From NCBI RefSeq assembly GCF_014203855.1, contig NZ_JACHJV010000001.1, forward strand, positions 4,960,001-5,024,000: 64,000 bases of DNA, in the 5' to 3' direction. Under the pieces are notes generated by a model, which had not been told where the DNA came from, ran no database searches, and was given only the letters and a program-made list of their open reading frames with translations. This document shows, piece after piece, positions 53,965 to 63,719 of this stretch; the stretch's first letter is position 1; every line of letters begins with the position of its first letter. The DNA comes from Kitasatospora kifunensis (GTDB lineage Bacteria > Actinomycetota > Actinomycetes > Streptomycetales > Streptomycetaceae). A program made the position numbers and the translations under genes.

Positions 53965-55187
53965 CCCTGCCCTTCGCAGCACGACCGGCGGGCTTCGAGG
54001 AGATGTGGGCGGAGCTGCTCCCCGTGGGCCGCTCCGCCTCCTCCGGCGGCTACCGCCGGCACGCCTGGAACGCCGCCGACGCCGAGTGCCGGGCCTGGTT
54101 CGAGGAGCAGGCCCGCTCCCGCGGCCTGGCCTACGAGTTGGACCGCAACGGCAACCAGTGGGCCTGGCTCGGCGATCCGCAGGGCCAGGGCGCGATCGTC
54201 ACCGGCTCGCACCTGGACTCGGTGCCGGACGGCGGCGCCTTCGACGGGCCGCTCGGTGTGGTCTCGTCCTTCGCCGCACTGGACGAACTGCGCGCCCGCG
54301 GCGCCGAGTTCAGCAAGCCGCTGGCGATCGTCAACTTCGGTGACGAGGAGGGCGCCCGGTTCGGCGTGGCCTGCGTGGGCTCCCGGCTCAGCGCGGGGCT
54401 GCTGACCCAGGAGCAGGCCTACGAGCTGCGGGACGCGAACGGCCTGCGGCTGCCCGACGCGATGGAGCGGGCCGGGCAGGACCCGAGCGCGATCGGTGCC
54501 GACGCCGAACGGCTGGCCAGGATCGGCGCCTTCGTGGAACTGCACGTCGAGCAGGGCCGCTACCTGGACGAGGACCAACCGGTCGGGGTGGCCGGGGCGA
54601 TCTGGCCGCACGGCCGCTGGCGCTTCGACTTCCACGGCGAGGCCAACCACGCGGGCACCACCCGCCTGGTGGACCGCCACGACCCGATGCTCACCTACGC
54701 CACCACCGTGCTGGCCGCCCGCAAGAAGGCCCGGCAGGCCGGTGCGCTGGCCACCTTCGGCAAGATCGCGGTGGAGCCGAACGGCACCAACGCGATCGCC
54801 TCCCTGGTCCGCGGCTGGCTGGACTCCCGGGCGGCCGACGAGGCCACGCTCGCCGCGGTGGTCGAGCAGATCCACCAGGCCGCCGCCGAGCGCGGCGAGC
54901 GCGACGGGGTCAAGGTCGAGCTGGTCCGCGAGTCGTACACCCCGGTGGTGGACTTCGACGTCCCGCTGCGCGACCGGCTGGTCGCCGCGCTCGGCGGGGC
55001 ACCGGTGCTGCCCACCGGGGCGGGACACGACGCGGGGATCCTGGCGTCGGCGGTGCCGACCGCCATGCTGTTCGTACGGAACCCGAGCGGCGTCTCACAC
55101 TCCCCGGCCGAGCACGCCGAGGTGGCCGACTGCCTCGCGGGAGTGGCGGCACTCGCGGACGTCCTGGAGGACCTGGCATGTCAGTGA
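53961..55187 (+). CDS. M20-family amidohydrolase (allantoate amidohydrolase-like), probable formylglutamate hydrolase
   Basis: A zinc carboxypeptidase-fold hydrolase of 408 residues. Metal ligands are visible in GSHLDSVPDGGAFDG, GDEEGARFG, HVEQG, and HSPAEHAEVAD near the end. Automatic annotation would call it allantoate amidohydrolase. Its GTG overlaps the hutU stop and its own stop overlaps the hutF start, and no hutG (formylglutamate deformylase) is present. The most likely job is hydrolysis of N-formylglutamate to glutamate and formate as the last step of histidine degradation. This is inferred from context. Confidence 0.85.
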
Positions 55188-56563
55188 CGCAAGAACCGGC
55201 CGCGCAGCCGGTGGTGACGCAGTGGTACTGGGCCGAGCGCGCCTGGCTGCCGCACGTGAACGGCCCGGTGGTGGAGCCGGACGTGCTCATCGAGGTGGCC
55301 GCGGACGGACGGATCGCCAAGGTCACCCCGGACAGCGGCCCCTGCCCGCCGCAGGCCGTCAGGCTGGCCGGGCTGCTGGTGCCGGGGCAGGCCAACGCCC
55401 ACTCGCACGCCTTCCACCGCGCGCTGCGCGGCCGGGTGCAGGTCGGCTCCGGCACCTTCTGGACCTGGCGCGACACCATGTACCGGTTCGCCGGCGCGCT
55501 CGACCCGGACAGCTACCTCCAGCTGGCCACCGCCGTCTACGCCGAGATGGCGCTGGCCGGGATCACCGCGGTCGGCGAGTTCCACTACCTGCACCACGCG
55601 CCGGGCGGCGCCCGCTACGCCGACCCGAACGCGATGGGGGAGGCGCTGATCGAGGCCGCCGCACGCGCCGGCATCCGGATCACCCTGCTCGACACCTGCT
55701 ACCTCTCCTCCGGTTTCGGCGCCGAGCTGACCAAGCCCCAACTGCGCTTCGGCGACGGCACCGCCGAGAGCTGGGCCGAGCGGGCCCAGGCGCTGAAGCC
55801 GCGCGAGCACGCCCGGATCGGCGCCGCCATCCACTCGGTGCGCGCCGTGCCCGCCGAGCAGTTGGCCACCGTGGCGCACTGGGCCTCGCTCCGTCAGGCC
55901 CCGCTGCACGTCCACCTCTCCGAGCAGACCGCGGAGAACGACGCCTGCCTGACCGCGCACGGCGTCACCCCCACCCGGCTGCTCGCCGACCACGGCGTGC
56001 TCGGGCCCCGGACCAGCGCGGTGCACGCCACCCACCTGACCGAGGAGGACGTCAAGCTGCTCACCGACTCCTCCACGGTGATCTGCATGTGCCCGACCAC
56101 CGAGCGGGACCTGGCCGACGGCATCGGTCCGGCCCGCGCGCTGGCCAGCGGCGGTTGCCCGGTCACCCTGGGCAGCGACAGCCACGCGGTGATCGACCCG
56201 TTCGAGGAGGCCCGCGCGCTGGAGCTCAACGAGCGGCTGCGCACCCGCACCCGCGGTCACTGGACGGCGGGCGCGCTGCTGCGGGCCGGCACCGAGGACG
56301 GGCACGCCTCGCTCGGCTGGCCGGAGGCCGGGCGGATCGAGGCGGGGGCGCTGGCCGACTTCACCGTGCTGGCGCTGGACTCGGTGCGCACCGCGGGTCC
56401 CGATCCGCACCTGGGAGCCGAGACCGCCGTCTTCGCCGCCTCGGCGGCCGACGTGCGGCACGTGGTGGTCGGCGGCCGGCGGATCGTCACCGACGGCGTG
56501 CACCAGAGCGTCGCCGACGTCCCCGCCATGCTGCACGGCGCGATCACCGCGCTGCTTCCCTGA
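55178..56563 (+). CDS. hutF: Formimidoylglutamate deiminase
   Basis: Deiminates N-formimidoylglutamate to N-formylglutamate and ammonia. The 461-residue amidohydrolase-superfamily protein has QANAHSHAFHRALRGR with the first zinc histidines, VGEFHYLHH, VHLSEQTAEN, and LGSDSHAVIDPFEEARALE with the catalytic aspartate. The ATG overlaps the end of the M20 gene. Its presence, together with the absence of hutG, defines the two-step formylglutamate route in this operon. Confidence 0.93.
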   Translation: MSVTQEPAAQPVVTQWYWAERAWLPHVNGPVVEPDVLIEVAADGRIAKVTPDSGPCPPQAVRLAGLLVPGQANAHSHAFHRALRGRVQVGSGTFWTWRDTMYRFAGALDPDSYLQLATAVYAEMALAGITAVGEFHYLHHAPGGARYADPNAMGEALIEAAARAGIRITLLDTCYLSSGFGAELTKPQLRFGDGTAESWAERAQALKPREHARIGAAIHSVRAVPAEQLATVAHWASLRQAPLHVHLSEQTAENDACLTAHGVTPTRLLADHGVLGPRTSAVHATHLTEEDVKLLTDSSTVICMCPTTERDLADGIGPARALASGGCPVTLGSDSHAVIDPFEEARALELNERLRTRTRGHWTAGALLRAGTEDGHASLGWPEAGRIEAGALADFTVLALDSVRTAGPDPHLGAETAVFAASAADVRHVVVGGRRIVTDGVHQSVADVPAMLHGAITALLP

Positions 56564-56588
56564 CCCCGGACAGACCCCGGAAAGGCTC

Positions 56589-57755
56589 ATGACCAGCACC
56601 CTGATCAGCAACATCGGCACCCTGGTCACCAACGACCCGTCGCACCCCGGTCTGCTCGGCATCGTCGAGCAGGCCGCGGTGGTGATCGACGGCTCGGTGG
56701 TCACCTGGACCGGACGGGCCGCCGACGCCCCCGCCGCCGACCAGCACTACGACGCGGCGGGGCGGGCGCTGCTGCCCGGCTTCGTCGACTCGCACGCCCA
56801 CCTGGTGTTCGCGGGGGACCGGACCGCCGAGTTCGACGCCCGGATGTCGGGCCAGGCCTACACCGCGGGCGGTATCCGCACCACGGTGGCCGCCACCCGG
56901 GCCGCCTCGGACGCCGAACTCGACGCCAACCTGGCCCGCTTCGTGCGCGAGGCGCTGCGCCAGGGCACCACCACCATCGAGTGCAAGTCCGGCTACGGCC
57001 TGACGGTGGAGGACGAGGCCCGGGCGCTGCGGATCGCCGCCGACCACACCCCGGAGACCACCTACCTGGGCGCCCACGTGGTCGCCCCGGAGTACGCCGA
57101 GGACCCGGCGGGCTACGTCGACCTGGTCACCGGCGAGATGCTGGACGCCTGCGCCCCGTACGCCCGCTGGGTGGACGTCTTCTGCGAGCAGGGCGCCTTC
57201 GACGGCGACCAGGCCCGCGCGATCCTGACCGCCGGCGTCGAGCGCGGCCTGACCCCCCGGGTGCACGCCAACCAGCTCTCCTACGGCCCCGGTGTGCAGC
57301 TCGCGGTCGAGCTCGGCGCCGCCTCGGCCGACCACTGCACCCACCTCACCGACGCGGATGTGGCGGCGCTGGCCGGCTCCGGCACGGTCGCCACCCTGCT
57401 GCCCGGCGCCGAGTTCTCCACCCGCGCCGCCTACCCCGACGCCCGCCGGCTGCTGGACGCGGGCGCCACCGTCGCGCTCTCCACCGACTGCAACCCGGGC
57501 TCCAGCTTCACGAGTTCGATGGCCTTCTGCATCGCGGTGGCCGTGCGCGAGATGGGCATGACCCCGGACGAGGCGGTGCACGCCGCCACCGTCGGCGGCG
57601 CCCGCGCGCTGCGCCGCACCGACGTCGGCCGGATCGCGCCCGGCGCGCGGGCCGACCTGCTGCTGCTGGACGCGCCCTCCCCGGTCCACCTCGCCTACCG
57701 CCCCGGCGTCCCGCTCACCGCCGCGGTGTGGCGGGCGGGGGTGCGGGAGCTGTGA
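56589..57755 (+). CDS. hutI: Imidazolonepropionase
   Basis: Hydrolyses imidazolonepropionate to formimidoylglutamate, the step between HutU and HutF. The 388-residue metal-dependent hydrolase has FVDSHAHLVFAGDR, ECKSGYGLTVEDE, LGAHVVAPEYA, HANQLSYGPGVQLA and STDCNPGSSFTSS. It is the last gene of the operon, 25 nt after hutF, and ends in a 21-bp perfect terminator. Confidence 0.96.
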   Translation: MTSTLISNIGTLVTNDPSHPGLLGIVEQAAVVIDGSVVTWTGRAADAPAADQHYDAAGRALLPGFVDSHAHLVFAGDRTAEFDARMSGQAYTAGGIRTTVAATRAASDAELDANLARFVREALRQGTTTIECKSGYGLTVEDEARALRIAADHTPETTYLGAHVVAPEYAEDPAGYVDLVTGEMLDACAPYARWVDVFCEQGAFDGDQARAILTAGVERGLTPRVHANQLSYGPGVQLAVELGAASADHCTHLTDADVAALAGSGTVATLLPGAEFSTRAAYPDARRLLDAGATVALSTDCNPGSSFTSSMAFCIAVAVREMGMTPDEAVHAATVGGARALRRTDVGRIAPGARADLLLLDAPSPVHLAYRPGVPLTAAVWRAGVREL

Positions 57756-57768
57756 GACCCGGCTGACG

Positions 57769-57813
57769 CCGCAAGGGCCGGTACCCGTGTTTCACGGGTA
57801 CCGGCCCTTGCGG
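57769..57813. terminator. Bidirectional terminator, 21-bp perfect stem
   Basis: CCGCAAGGGCCGGTACCCGTG-type arms, fully complementary over 21 bp with a TTT loop, between hutI and the convergent peptide transporter gene. It is the longest perfect hairpin in the window. Confidence 0.95.
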
Positions 57814-57840
57814 CTGTGTGGGACGTCAGGTCACGTCAGA

Positions 57841-59352
57841 TCAGTGGACGTCGCCCATCAGCTTGATCACGTTCTTGCGGTACATCACCAGCGCGATACC
57901 GGCGATGATCGCCGCCACGCCCTGCGAGGCGAAGTACCAGGTACTGCCGGTGGCGTTGCCCAGGCCCAGCTGGATGATGGCCGCCACGCAGTCACCCGCG
58001 GTGACGGCGAGGAACCAGATACCCATCATCTGGCTGGCGTACTTGGCCGGCGCCAGCTTGGTGGTGACCGACAGGCCCACCGGGGACAGGGCCAGCTCGC
58101 CGACGGTCTGGACCAGGTAGACCAGCGCCAGCCAGAGCGGGGTGACCTTGTGACCACCGGAGGCCGCGGCCATCGCCAGCATCATCACCAGGAACGAGGC
58201 GCCGATCAGCAGCAGGCCGATGGCGAACTTCATCGTGGTGCTGGGGTTCTTGGCCCGGCGGGCCAGCCAGACCCAGAGCCAGGCGAAGACCGGGGCCAGC
58301 GCCATGATGTAGAGCGGGTTCAGCGACTGGAACCAGCTGGAGGGGAAGCTCGCCCCGAGGATCGACAGCTTGGTGTTCTGGTCGGCGAAGACGCTCAGCG
58401 TGGAGCCGGACTGGTCGTAGATCATCCAGAACACGGCGGCGACCACGAAGAACCAGATGTAGCCGCGGATCTTGGAGTGGTCGGTGGGGCTGAGGTCCTT
58501 GTCCCGCTTGATCCGGGCGAAGACGACCACCGGGATCGCGATGCCCGCGATGGACAGCGGCCAGACCGCCCAGTTGATGGTGAAGTGGCCGCTCAGCACC
58601 ACGATGCCGTAGAAGACCACGGCCAGGCCCAGCCACAGGCCGGCCTTGCGCAGGAGCGCGCCCTTCTCCGCGTCGGAGATCGGCGAGGCCACCACGCTGC
58701 TCTGCGCGCTGAGGTGGCGCGAGCCCAGCAGGTACTGGCCCAGGCCCAGCGCCATGCCGATGCCGGCCAGCGCGAAGCCGAGGTGCCAGTCGACACTCTG
58801 GCCGACGGTGCCGATCACCAGCGGAGCCGCGAAGGCACCGAGGTTGATGCCCATGTAGAAGATGGTGAACCCACCATCACGGCGCGGGTCGTTCGGACCG
58901 TCGTACAGGTGGCCGACCATCGTCGAGATGTTGGCCTTCAGCAGGCCGGAGCCCACCGCGATGAAGACCAGGCCGACGAAGAACGAGCCCTCGAACGGTA
59001 CGGCCAGCAGGAAGTGGCCGATCATGATGATCGCGCCGCCGACCGCGACGGTCTTACGGGCGCCGAGGAAACGGTCCGCTATCCAGCCGCCGGGCAGGGC
59101 GAGCAGGTAGACCATGGCGTTGTAGACGCTGTAGATCGCGGTGGCCAGGGCCACCTTCATGCCGAGGCCACCGTGGGCGGTGGAGGCCGTCATGTAAAGG
59201 ACCAGCAGGGCCCGCATGCCGTAGAAGCTGAATCGCTCCCAGGTCTCGGTCATGAAGAGCGTGGCGAGACCGCGGGGGTGCCCGAAGAAGGTCTTGCCGC
59301 CAGAAGGAGCGACCGGCGTGGTGCCGGCGTCCAGGGTGGTGGGTGACGCCAT
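57841..59352 (-). CDS. POT-family proton-dependent oligopeptide transporter
   Basis: A 503-residue proton/peptide symporter. ETWERFSFYGMRALLVLYM in helix 1 carries the ExxER-type proton-coupling motif. GGWIADRFLGARKTVAVGG follows, and FYMGINLGAFAAPLVIG is the PTR2 signature. About 14 membrane segments are expected. AAGGAAC precedes ATG 59352. A short leader contains the hairpin at 59433. It is convergent with hutI, so imported peptides and histidine degradation are neighbours, but co-regulation is not shown. Confidence 0.93.
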   Translation of the reverse strand: MASPTTLDAGTTPVAPSGGKTFFGHPRGLATLFMTETWERFSFYGMRALLVLYMTASTAHGGLGMKVALATAIYSVYNAMVYLLALPGGWIADRFLGARKTVAVGGAIIMIGHFLLAVPFEGSFFVGLVFIAVGSGLLKANISTMVGHLYDGPNDPRRDGGFTIFYMGINLGAFAAPLVIGTVGQSVDWHLGFALAGIGMALGLGQYLLGSRHLSAQSSVVASPISDAEKGALLRKAGLWLGLAVVFYGIVVLSGHFTINWAVWPLSIAGIAIPVVVFARIKRDKDLSPTDHSKIRGYIWFFVVAAVFWMIYDQSGSTLSVFADQNTKLSILGASFPSSWFQSLNPLYIMALAPVFAWLWVWLARRAKNPSTTMKFAIGLLLIGASFLVMMLAMAAASGGHKVTPLWLALVYLVQTVGELALSPVGLSVTTKLAPAKYASQMMGIWFLAVTAGDCVAAIIQLGLGNATGSTWYFASQGVAAIIAGIALVMYRKNVIKLMGDVH

Positions 59353-59432
59353 GAGTCGTTGTTCCTTGCCTGACTGTCTGGGACACCGCCGCGCCGTGGG
59401 GGTAAGGCGAAACGGGTCCGAGTGCCGCGGAG

Positions 59433-59457
59433 CCCCTGCTCGCTGCTTGAGCAGGGG
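59433..59457 (-). promoter_or_regulatory. Hairpin in the leader of the peptide transporter gene
   Basis: CCCCTGCTC and GAGCAGGGG arms with a 7-nt loop lie 80 nt before the transporter start. The rest of the 441-bp gap (59353-59793) is AT-richer and contains the CRP-like palindrome at 59701 and the promoter of the response-regulator gene. No gene is seen in it. Confidence 0.5.
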
Positions 59458-59700
59458 CGGACCGCAGTGCACGACATGGGGACTCGACCACTGTACGTCG
59501 CGTTATTCCACGACATGGGCGGACAAAAGCATTCAATTCAATAACGGGACACTGAAGCCCTGTTCGCCCTGGATGTGAGAATCGATGGTAAGCCAGGATT
59601 CGTTCCTTCGAAGCCATGGTCGAAGTGGAGATTCTGCGGTGGCTCCGGGCGTCGTACCGCAGTACTGGCAGTTACCTGACCAGGCGCGCTGGCTACCCAC

Positions 59701-59716
59701 TGTGAACTAGTTCACA
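59701..59716. promoter_or_regulatory. Perfect CRP-type palindrome TGTGA-N6-TCACA
   Basis: TGTGAACTAGTTCACA is a 16-bp exact palindrome matching the classical CRP/FNR-family consensus. It lies 78 bp before the response-regulator start and 349 bp before the peptide transporter start. Streptomycete Crp recognises closely related sites. Cya is encoded in the same window. Confidence 0.6.
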
Positions 59717-59793
59717 ACCCCGGGAGTGGCCGTGCGCCGCCACCGTGCCCGACGGGACTGATCACCGAGCGCGAGCGGACTACGATTCGCACC

Positions 59794-60468
59794 ATGACCT
59801 GTGTGCTGCTCGCCGAGGACGACCCGGCTATCTCGGAACCGCTGGCCCGTGCCCTGCGCCGCGAGGGCTACGAGGTGCTCGTCCGTGAGGACGGCCCGTC
59901 CGCCCTGGAGGCCGGTCTGGAGGAGGAGGTCGACCTGGTCGTCCTCGATCTGGGGCTGCCGCAGATGGACGGCCTGGAGGTCTGCCGCCGGCTGCGCGCG
60001 GACGGGAAGAGCTGCCCGGTGCTGGTGCTCACCGCCCGCGCCGACGAGGTGGACACCGTGGTCGGTCTGGACGCCGGTGCCGACGACTACGTCACCAAGC
60101 CGTTCCGGCTGGCCGAACTCCTCGCCCGGGTCCGGGCGCTGCTGCGGCGCGGCAACGTGGACTCGCTCTCCACCGGTGCGCACGGCGTGCGGATCGACAT
60201 CGAGTCGCACCGGGCCTGGGTCGGCGAGGAGGAACTGACCCTCTCGGCGAAGGAGTTCGAGCTGCTGCGGGTGCTGGTGCGGGACGCGGGCCGAGTGGTG
60301 ACCCGCGAGGACATCATGCGTCAGGTCTGGGACACCACCTGGTGGACCTCGACCAAGACGCTGGACATGCACATCTCCTGGCTGCGCAAGAAGCTCGGCG
60401 ACGACGCGACCAACCCGCGCTACATCGCCACCGTGCGCGGCGTGGGCTTCCGCTTCGAGAAGAACTAG
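59794..60468 (+). CDS. OmpR-family response regulator
   Basis: A 224-residue two-component regulator. The receiver has AEDDPAI, phosphoacceptor Asp52 in VLDLGLPQMDG and Lys102 in DDYVTKPF. The winged-helix domain has LTLSAKEFELLRVLVRDAG and LDMHISWLRKKLGDD. TACGAT (59781-59786) lies 7 nt before ATG 59794, so the mRNA is probably leaderless. It is followed 17 nt later by its sensor kinase. The CRP-like palindrome upstream may bring it under cAMP control. Target genes unknown. Confidence 0.93.
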   Translation: MTCVLLAEDDPAISEPLARALRREGYEVLVREDGPSALEAGLEEEVDLVVLDLGLPQMDGLEVCRRLRADGKSCPVLVLTARADEVDTVVGLDAGADDYVTKPFRLAELLARVRALLRRGNVDSLSTGAHGVRIDIESHRAWVGEEELTLSAKEFELLRVLVRDAGRVVTREDIMRQVWDTTWWTSTKTLDMHISWLRKKLGDDATNPRYIATVRGVGFRFEKN

Positions 60469-60485
60469 GGCCGGAGCACCATCGC

Positions 60486-61730
60486 GTGAAGCGCAGGATG
60501 ATCAACTCGCTGCTGGGTGTGGTCCTGGTGGTGGTCGTGGTGTTCTGCGCACCACTCGCGGTGGTCGAGAAGAAGAGCATCGTCGACAGTGCCCAGGACC
60601 GCGTCTCGGCGGCCGCCGTGCGGCTGCTCGGGCTGGTGGAGACCAGGCTGAGCGCCGGGGAGCCGGTGACCGGGGAGCGGATCGGGGCCCAGGTCATCGA
60701 GGGCGACTACGCCGAGATCCAGATCCCGGGGCAGGCGCTGATCACCATCGGCACCAAGCCCGCCGGCGGCAATCCGCTGACCGCCACCGTGCCCGGGGCC
60801 AGCGGCGAGACGGTGACGGTGGAGCAGTCCCGCTCGGACGTCGACCACGAGGTCGGCCACATGCTGCTGCTGCTCGGCCTGGTCGCGCTGCTGGCCGTGC
60901 AGGCGGCCGTGGCGCTCGCGGTCTGGCAGGCGCGTCGGCTGGCCCGCCCGCTGACCGACCTGGTGGAGACCGCCGAGCGGCTCGGCTCCGGTGACCCGCG
61001 CCCGCGCGACCGCCGCTACGGGGTGGCCGAGCTGGACCGGGTGGCCGAGGTGCTGGACGCCAGCGCCGAGCGGATCGGCCGGATGCTCACCGCCGAGCGC
61101 CGGCTCGCCGCCGACGCCTCGCACCAACTGCGCACCCCGCTCACCGCGCTCTCCATGCGACTGGAGGAGATCACCGCGCTGGCCCACCAGCCGGACACCG
61201 TGCGCGAGGAGGCCACCATCGCGCTCCAGCAGGTCGAGCGGCTCACCGACGTGGTCCAGCGGCTGCTCACCAACCAGCGCGACACGCACGGGCCGTCCGC
61301 CGGCGGCTTCGAGCTGGACGAGGTGATCAGGCAGCAGCGCGAGGAGTGGGCGGCCACGATGCGCGGCGCCGGGCGGCGGCTGGTGATCGAGGGACTGGCC
61401 GGGGTGGTCGCGCTCGGCACCCCGGGCACGGTCTCCCAGGTGCTGGCCACGCTGATCGAGAACTCGCTGATGCACGGCGCCGGCACGGTCACGCTGCGGG
61501 TGCGGCCCTCCGGCAGCTCGGTGGTGGTCGAGGTGCAGGACGAGGGCTCGGGAGTGCCGGCCGAGCTGGGCAACCGGGTCTTCGAACGGGCGGTCAGCGG
61601 GCGCAACTCCACCGGCATCGGCCTGGCGGTGGCCCGCGACCTCGCGGAGGCGGACGGCGGGCGCCTGGAGCTGCTCTCGCTGCGGCCGCCGGTGTTCGCG
61701 CTCTTCCTGAACCGCCCGACGGTCACCTGA
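60486..61730 (+). CDS. Sensor histidine kinase
   Basis: A membrane sensor kinase of 414 residues paired with the upstream regulator. It has TM1 (about 7-28), a short extracellular loop of about 95 residues, TM2 (about 125-148), HAMP, a HisKA box DASHQLRTPLTAL with His213, and an HATPase with IENSLMHG and STGIGLAVARDLAEADGG. GGAG lies 9 nt before the GTG. The SHQLRTPL variant of the H-box is common in actinobacterial kinases. The signal is unknown. Confidence 0.92.
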   Translation: MKRRMINSLLGVVLVVVVVFCAPLAVVEKKSIVDSAQDRVSAAAVRLLGLVETRLSAGEPVTGERIGAQVIEGDYAEIQIPGQALITIGTKPAGGNPLTATVPGASGETVTVEQSRSDVDHEVGHMLLLLGLVALLAVQAAVALAVWQARRLARPLTDLVETAERLGSGDPRPRDRRYGVAELDRVAEVLDASAERIGRMLTAERRLAADASHQLRTPLTALSMRLEEITALAHQPDTVREEATIALQQVERLTDVVQRLLTNQRDTHGPSAGGFELDEVIRQQREEWAATMRGAGRRLVIEGLAGVVALGTPGTVSQVLATLIENSLMHGAGTVTLRVRPSGSSVVVEVQDEGSGVPAELGNRVFERAVSGRNSTGIGLAVARDLAEADGGRLELLSLRPPVFALFLNRPTVT

Positions 61731-61797
61731 GTCGGACGGTCGCCCGAGTCGGACGGTCACCTGGGCCGGACGGTCGCCCGAGCCGGACGGTCAGCTG
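61716..61797 (+). repeat. 17-bp tandem repeat, nearly five copies
   Basis: Units CGGACGGTCRCCYGRGY (17 bp) repeat four times with a fifth partial copy (14 bp). They begin inside the last codons of the kinase gene and run to the end of the GtrA gene region. Alternate units differ at the same positions (A/G, T/C), so a 34-bp unit duplicated once is the likely history. Confidence 0.9.
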
Positions 61798-61819
61798 CCC
61801 TTGGGCAACGGCGAGTCGG

Positions 61820-62341
61820 CTACTTGATGTACGCCGGGTCCTCGGCGGCCAGGATCCGCTCGGCCTGCGCCACCACGGCCTCCTCCTCGGCCAGCTCCGG
61901 CATCGCCTTGAAGACCCAGGTGCGGTAGGAGAAGAAGCGGAACAGCGTGGCAACGCCGGTGCCGGCCACCTTGGAGGCGTTGTAGGCCACGGTGCCGGTC
62001 ATGGCCAGCGTGTAGGTGGTGAACCAGACCGCGCCGTTCTCGATCAGCAGGCCGATGGCGCTGAAGACCAGGAAGAGCGTGATCTCCCGACGGCGCGAGG
62101 CGGCGTCGCTGTCCCGGTAGACCCAGTACCGGTAGCCGAGGTAGTTGGCCAGGATCGCCACCACGGTGCCGATCACCGAGCAGCGCACCGGCGCCCAGTG
62201 AGTGGTGTGGATCACGGCGTTGGAGACACCGAAGTTCACCACGATGCCGACCAGTCCGACGACCGCGAACTTCAACACCTCACCGGAGACGCCCCGCAGT
62301 CGCTGGGTCAGGGAGGGGCGCGGAGCGCTGTGCTTCGTCAT
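61820..62341 (-). CDS. GtrA-family membrane protein
   Basis: A 173-residue four-helix membrane protein of the GtrA/flippase-accessory family. FAVVGLVGIVVNFGVSNAVI, VGTVVAILANYLGYRYWVY-like IGTVVAILANYLGYRYWVY, LIENGAVWFTTY and VATLFRFFSYRTWVFK are the family marks. GtrA proteins help translocate undecaprenyl-linked sugars for cell-wall polysaccharides. It stands alone, convergent with the two-component system and divergent from purK. Confidence 0.92.
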   Translation of the reverse strand: MTKHSAPRPSLTQRLRGVSGEVLKFAVVGLVGIVVNFGVSNAVIHTTHWAPVRCSVIGTVVAILANYLGYRYWVYRDSDAASRRREITLFLVFSAIGLLIENGAVWFTTYTLAMTGTVAYNASKVAGTGVATLFRFFSYRTWVFKAMPELAEEEAVVAQAERILAAEDPAYIK

Positions 62342-62561
62342 CCGTGGGTCTCCTGTGTGCCTGGTCGCCGATCGCCGCACCGGGCGGACGGCTGCGGGCA
62401 CATGATCACAACAGTGCCCCGTTTGGGTCCGGCCATCCAGGCTACCGGCTCCCGGCGACCCCTCTCGCGCCAGAACCTTCTCCGCGGCCCCGGCCGCCCC
62501 CTCGCGGCCCCGGACACCGCGGCCGTGCACCCGGTTTGAGCGGCCCGGATATCCTGGCACC

Positions 62562-63719
62562 GTGACTTTCCCGGGCAGCGCAAAATTTCCAACGGTAGGC
62601 ATGGTCGGCGGCGGGCAGTTGGCCCGTATGGCGCACCAGGCGGGCATCCCCCTGGGGATCCGGTTCAAGCTCCTCGCCGACACTCCGCAGGACTCCGCCT
62701 CCCAGGTGGTCGCCGACACCGTGTTCGGCGACTACCGGGACCTGGAGACGCTGCGCCGCTTCGCCGCCGACTGCGATGTGGTCACCTTCGACCACGAGCA
62801 CGTCCCCACCGAGCACCTGCACGCCCTGCAGGCCGACGGCATCGCGGTCCGGCCCGGCCCCGAGGCGCTGGTCAACGCCCAGGACAAGGGCGTGATGCGG
62901 GCCAGGCTGGACTCGATCGGCGTCCCCTGCCCGCGCCACCGCCTGGTCGCCGACCCGGCCGACGTGACCGCCTTCGCGAACGAGGGCCAGGGATACCCGG
63001 TGGTCCTGAAGACCGTGCGCGGCGGCTACGACGGCAAGGGCGTCTGGGTGGTCGACAACCAGGAGCAGGCGAACGCGCCGTTCCTGGCCGGCGTCCCGGT
63101 GCTGGCCGAGGAGAAGGTCGACTTCGTGCGCGAGCTGGCCGCGAACGTGGTCCGCTCGCCCAGCGGGCAGGCGGTCGCCTACCCGGTGGTGGAGAGCCTG
63201 CAGGAGAACGGCGTCTGCGCCGAGGTCACCGCCCCCGCGCCCGACCTGGACCCGCAGCTGGCCGGCGAGGCCCAGGCGCTGGCCCTGCGGATCGCCGGTG
63301 AGCTGGACATCACCGGCCACCTGGCGGTCGAGCTGTTCCAGACCCGCGACGGTCGGATCCTGGTCAACGAGCTGGCCATGCGCCCGCACAACTCGGGGCA
63401 CTGGTCGATCGACGGCGCGGTCACCTCGCAGTTCGAGAACCACCTGCGGGCGGTGCTCGACCTGCCGCTCGGCGACCCGCGCCCGCGCGCCAAGTGGACC
63501 GTGATGGTCAACGTCCTCGGCGGCGACTACCCCGACATGTTCCACGCCTTCCTGCACTGCATGGCCCGTGACCCGGGCCTGCGGATCCACATGTACGGCA
63601 AGGACGTGAAGCCCGGCCGCAAGGTCGGCCACGTCACCGTCTTCGGGGACGACCTCGATGACGTGCGCGAGCGGGCGCGCCACGCGGCCGCGTACCTGAG
63701 AGGGACCATCACCGAGTGA
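62562..63719 (+). CDS. purK: 5-(carboxyamino)imidazole ribonucleotide synthase
   Basis: The ATP-dependent carboxylation of AIR to N5-CAIR in purine synthesis. The 385-residue ATP-grasp protein has VGMVGGGQLARMAHQAG at the start, FDHEHVPTEHL, VLKTVRGGYDGKGVWVV and LVNELAMRPHNSGHWSIDGAVTSQFENH. TATCCT lies 7 nt before GTG 62562, so the transcript is leaderless. Its stop overlaps the purE start. Confidence 0.95.
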   Translation: MTFPGSAKFPTVGMVGGGQLARMAHQAGIPLGIRFKLLADTPQDSASQVVADTVFGDYRDLETLRRFAADCDVVTFDHEHVPTEHLHALQADGIAVRPGPEALVNAQDKGVMRARLDSIGVPCPRHRLVADPADVTAFANEGQGYPVVLKTVRGGYDGKGVWVVDNQEQANAPFLAGVPVLAEEKVDFVRELAANVVRSPSGQAVAYPVVESLQENGVCAEVTAPAPDLDPQLAGEAQALALRIAGELDITGHLAVELFQTRDGRILVNELAMRPHNSGHWSIDGAVTSQFENHLRAVLDLPLGDPRPRAKWTVMVNVLGGDYPDMFHAFLHCMARDPGLRIHMYGKDVKPGRKVGHVTVFGDDLDDVRERARHAAAYLRGTITE

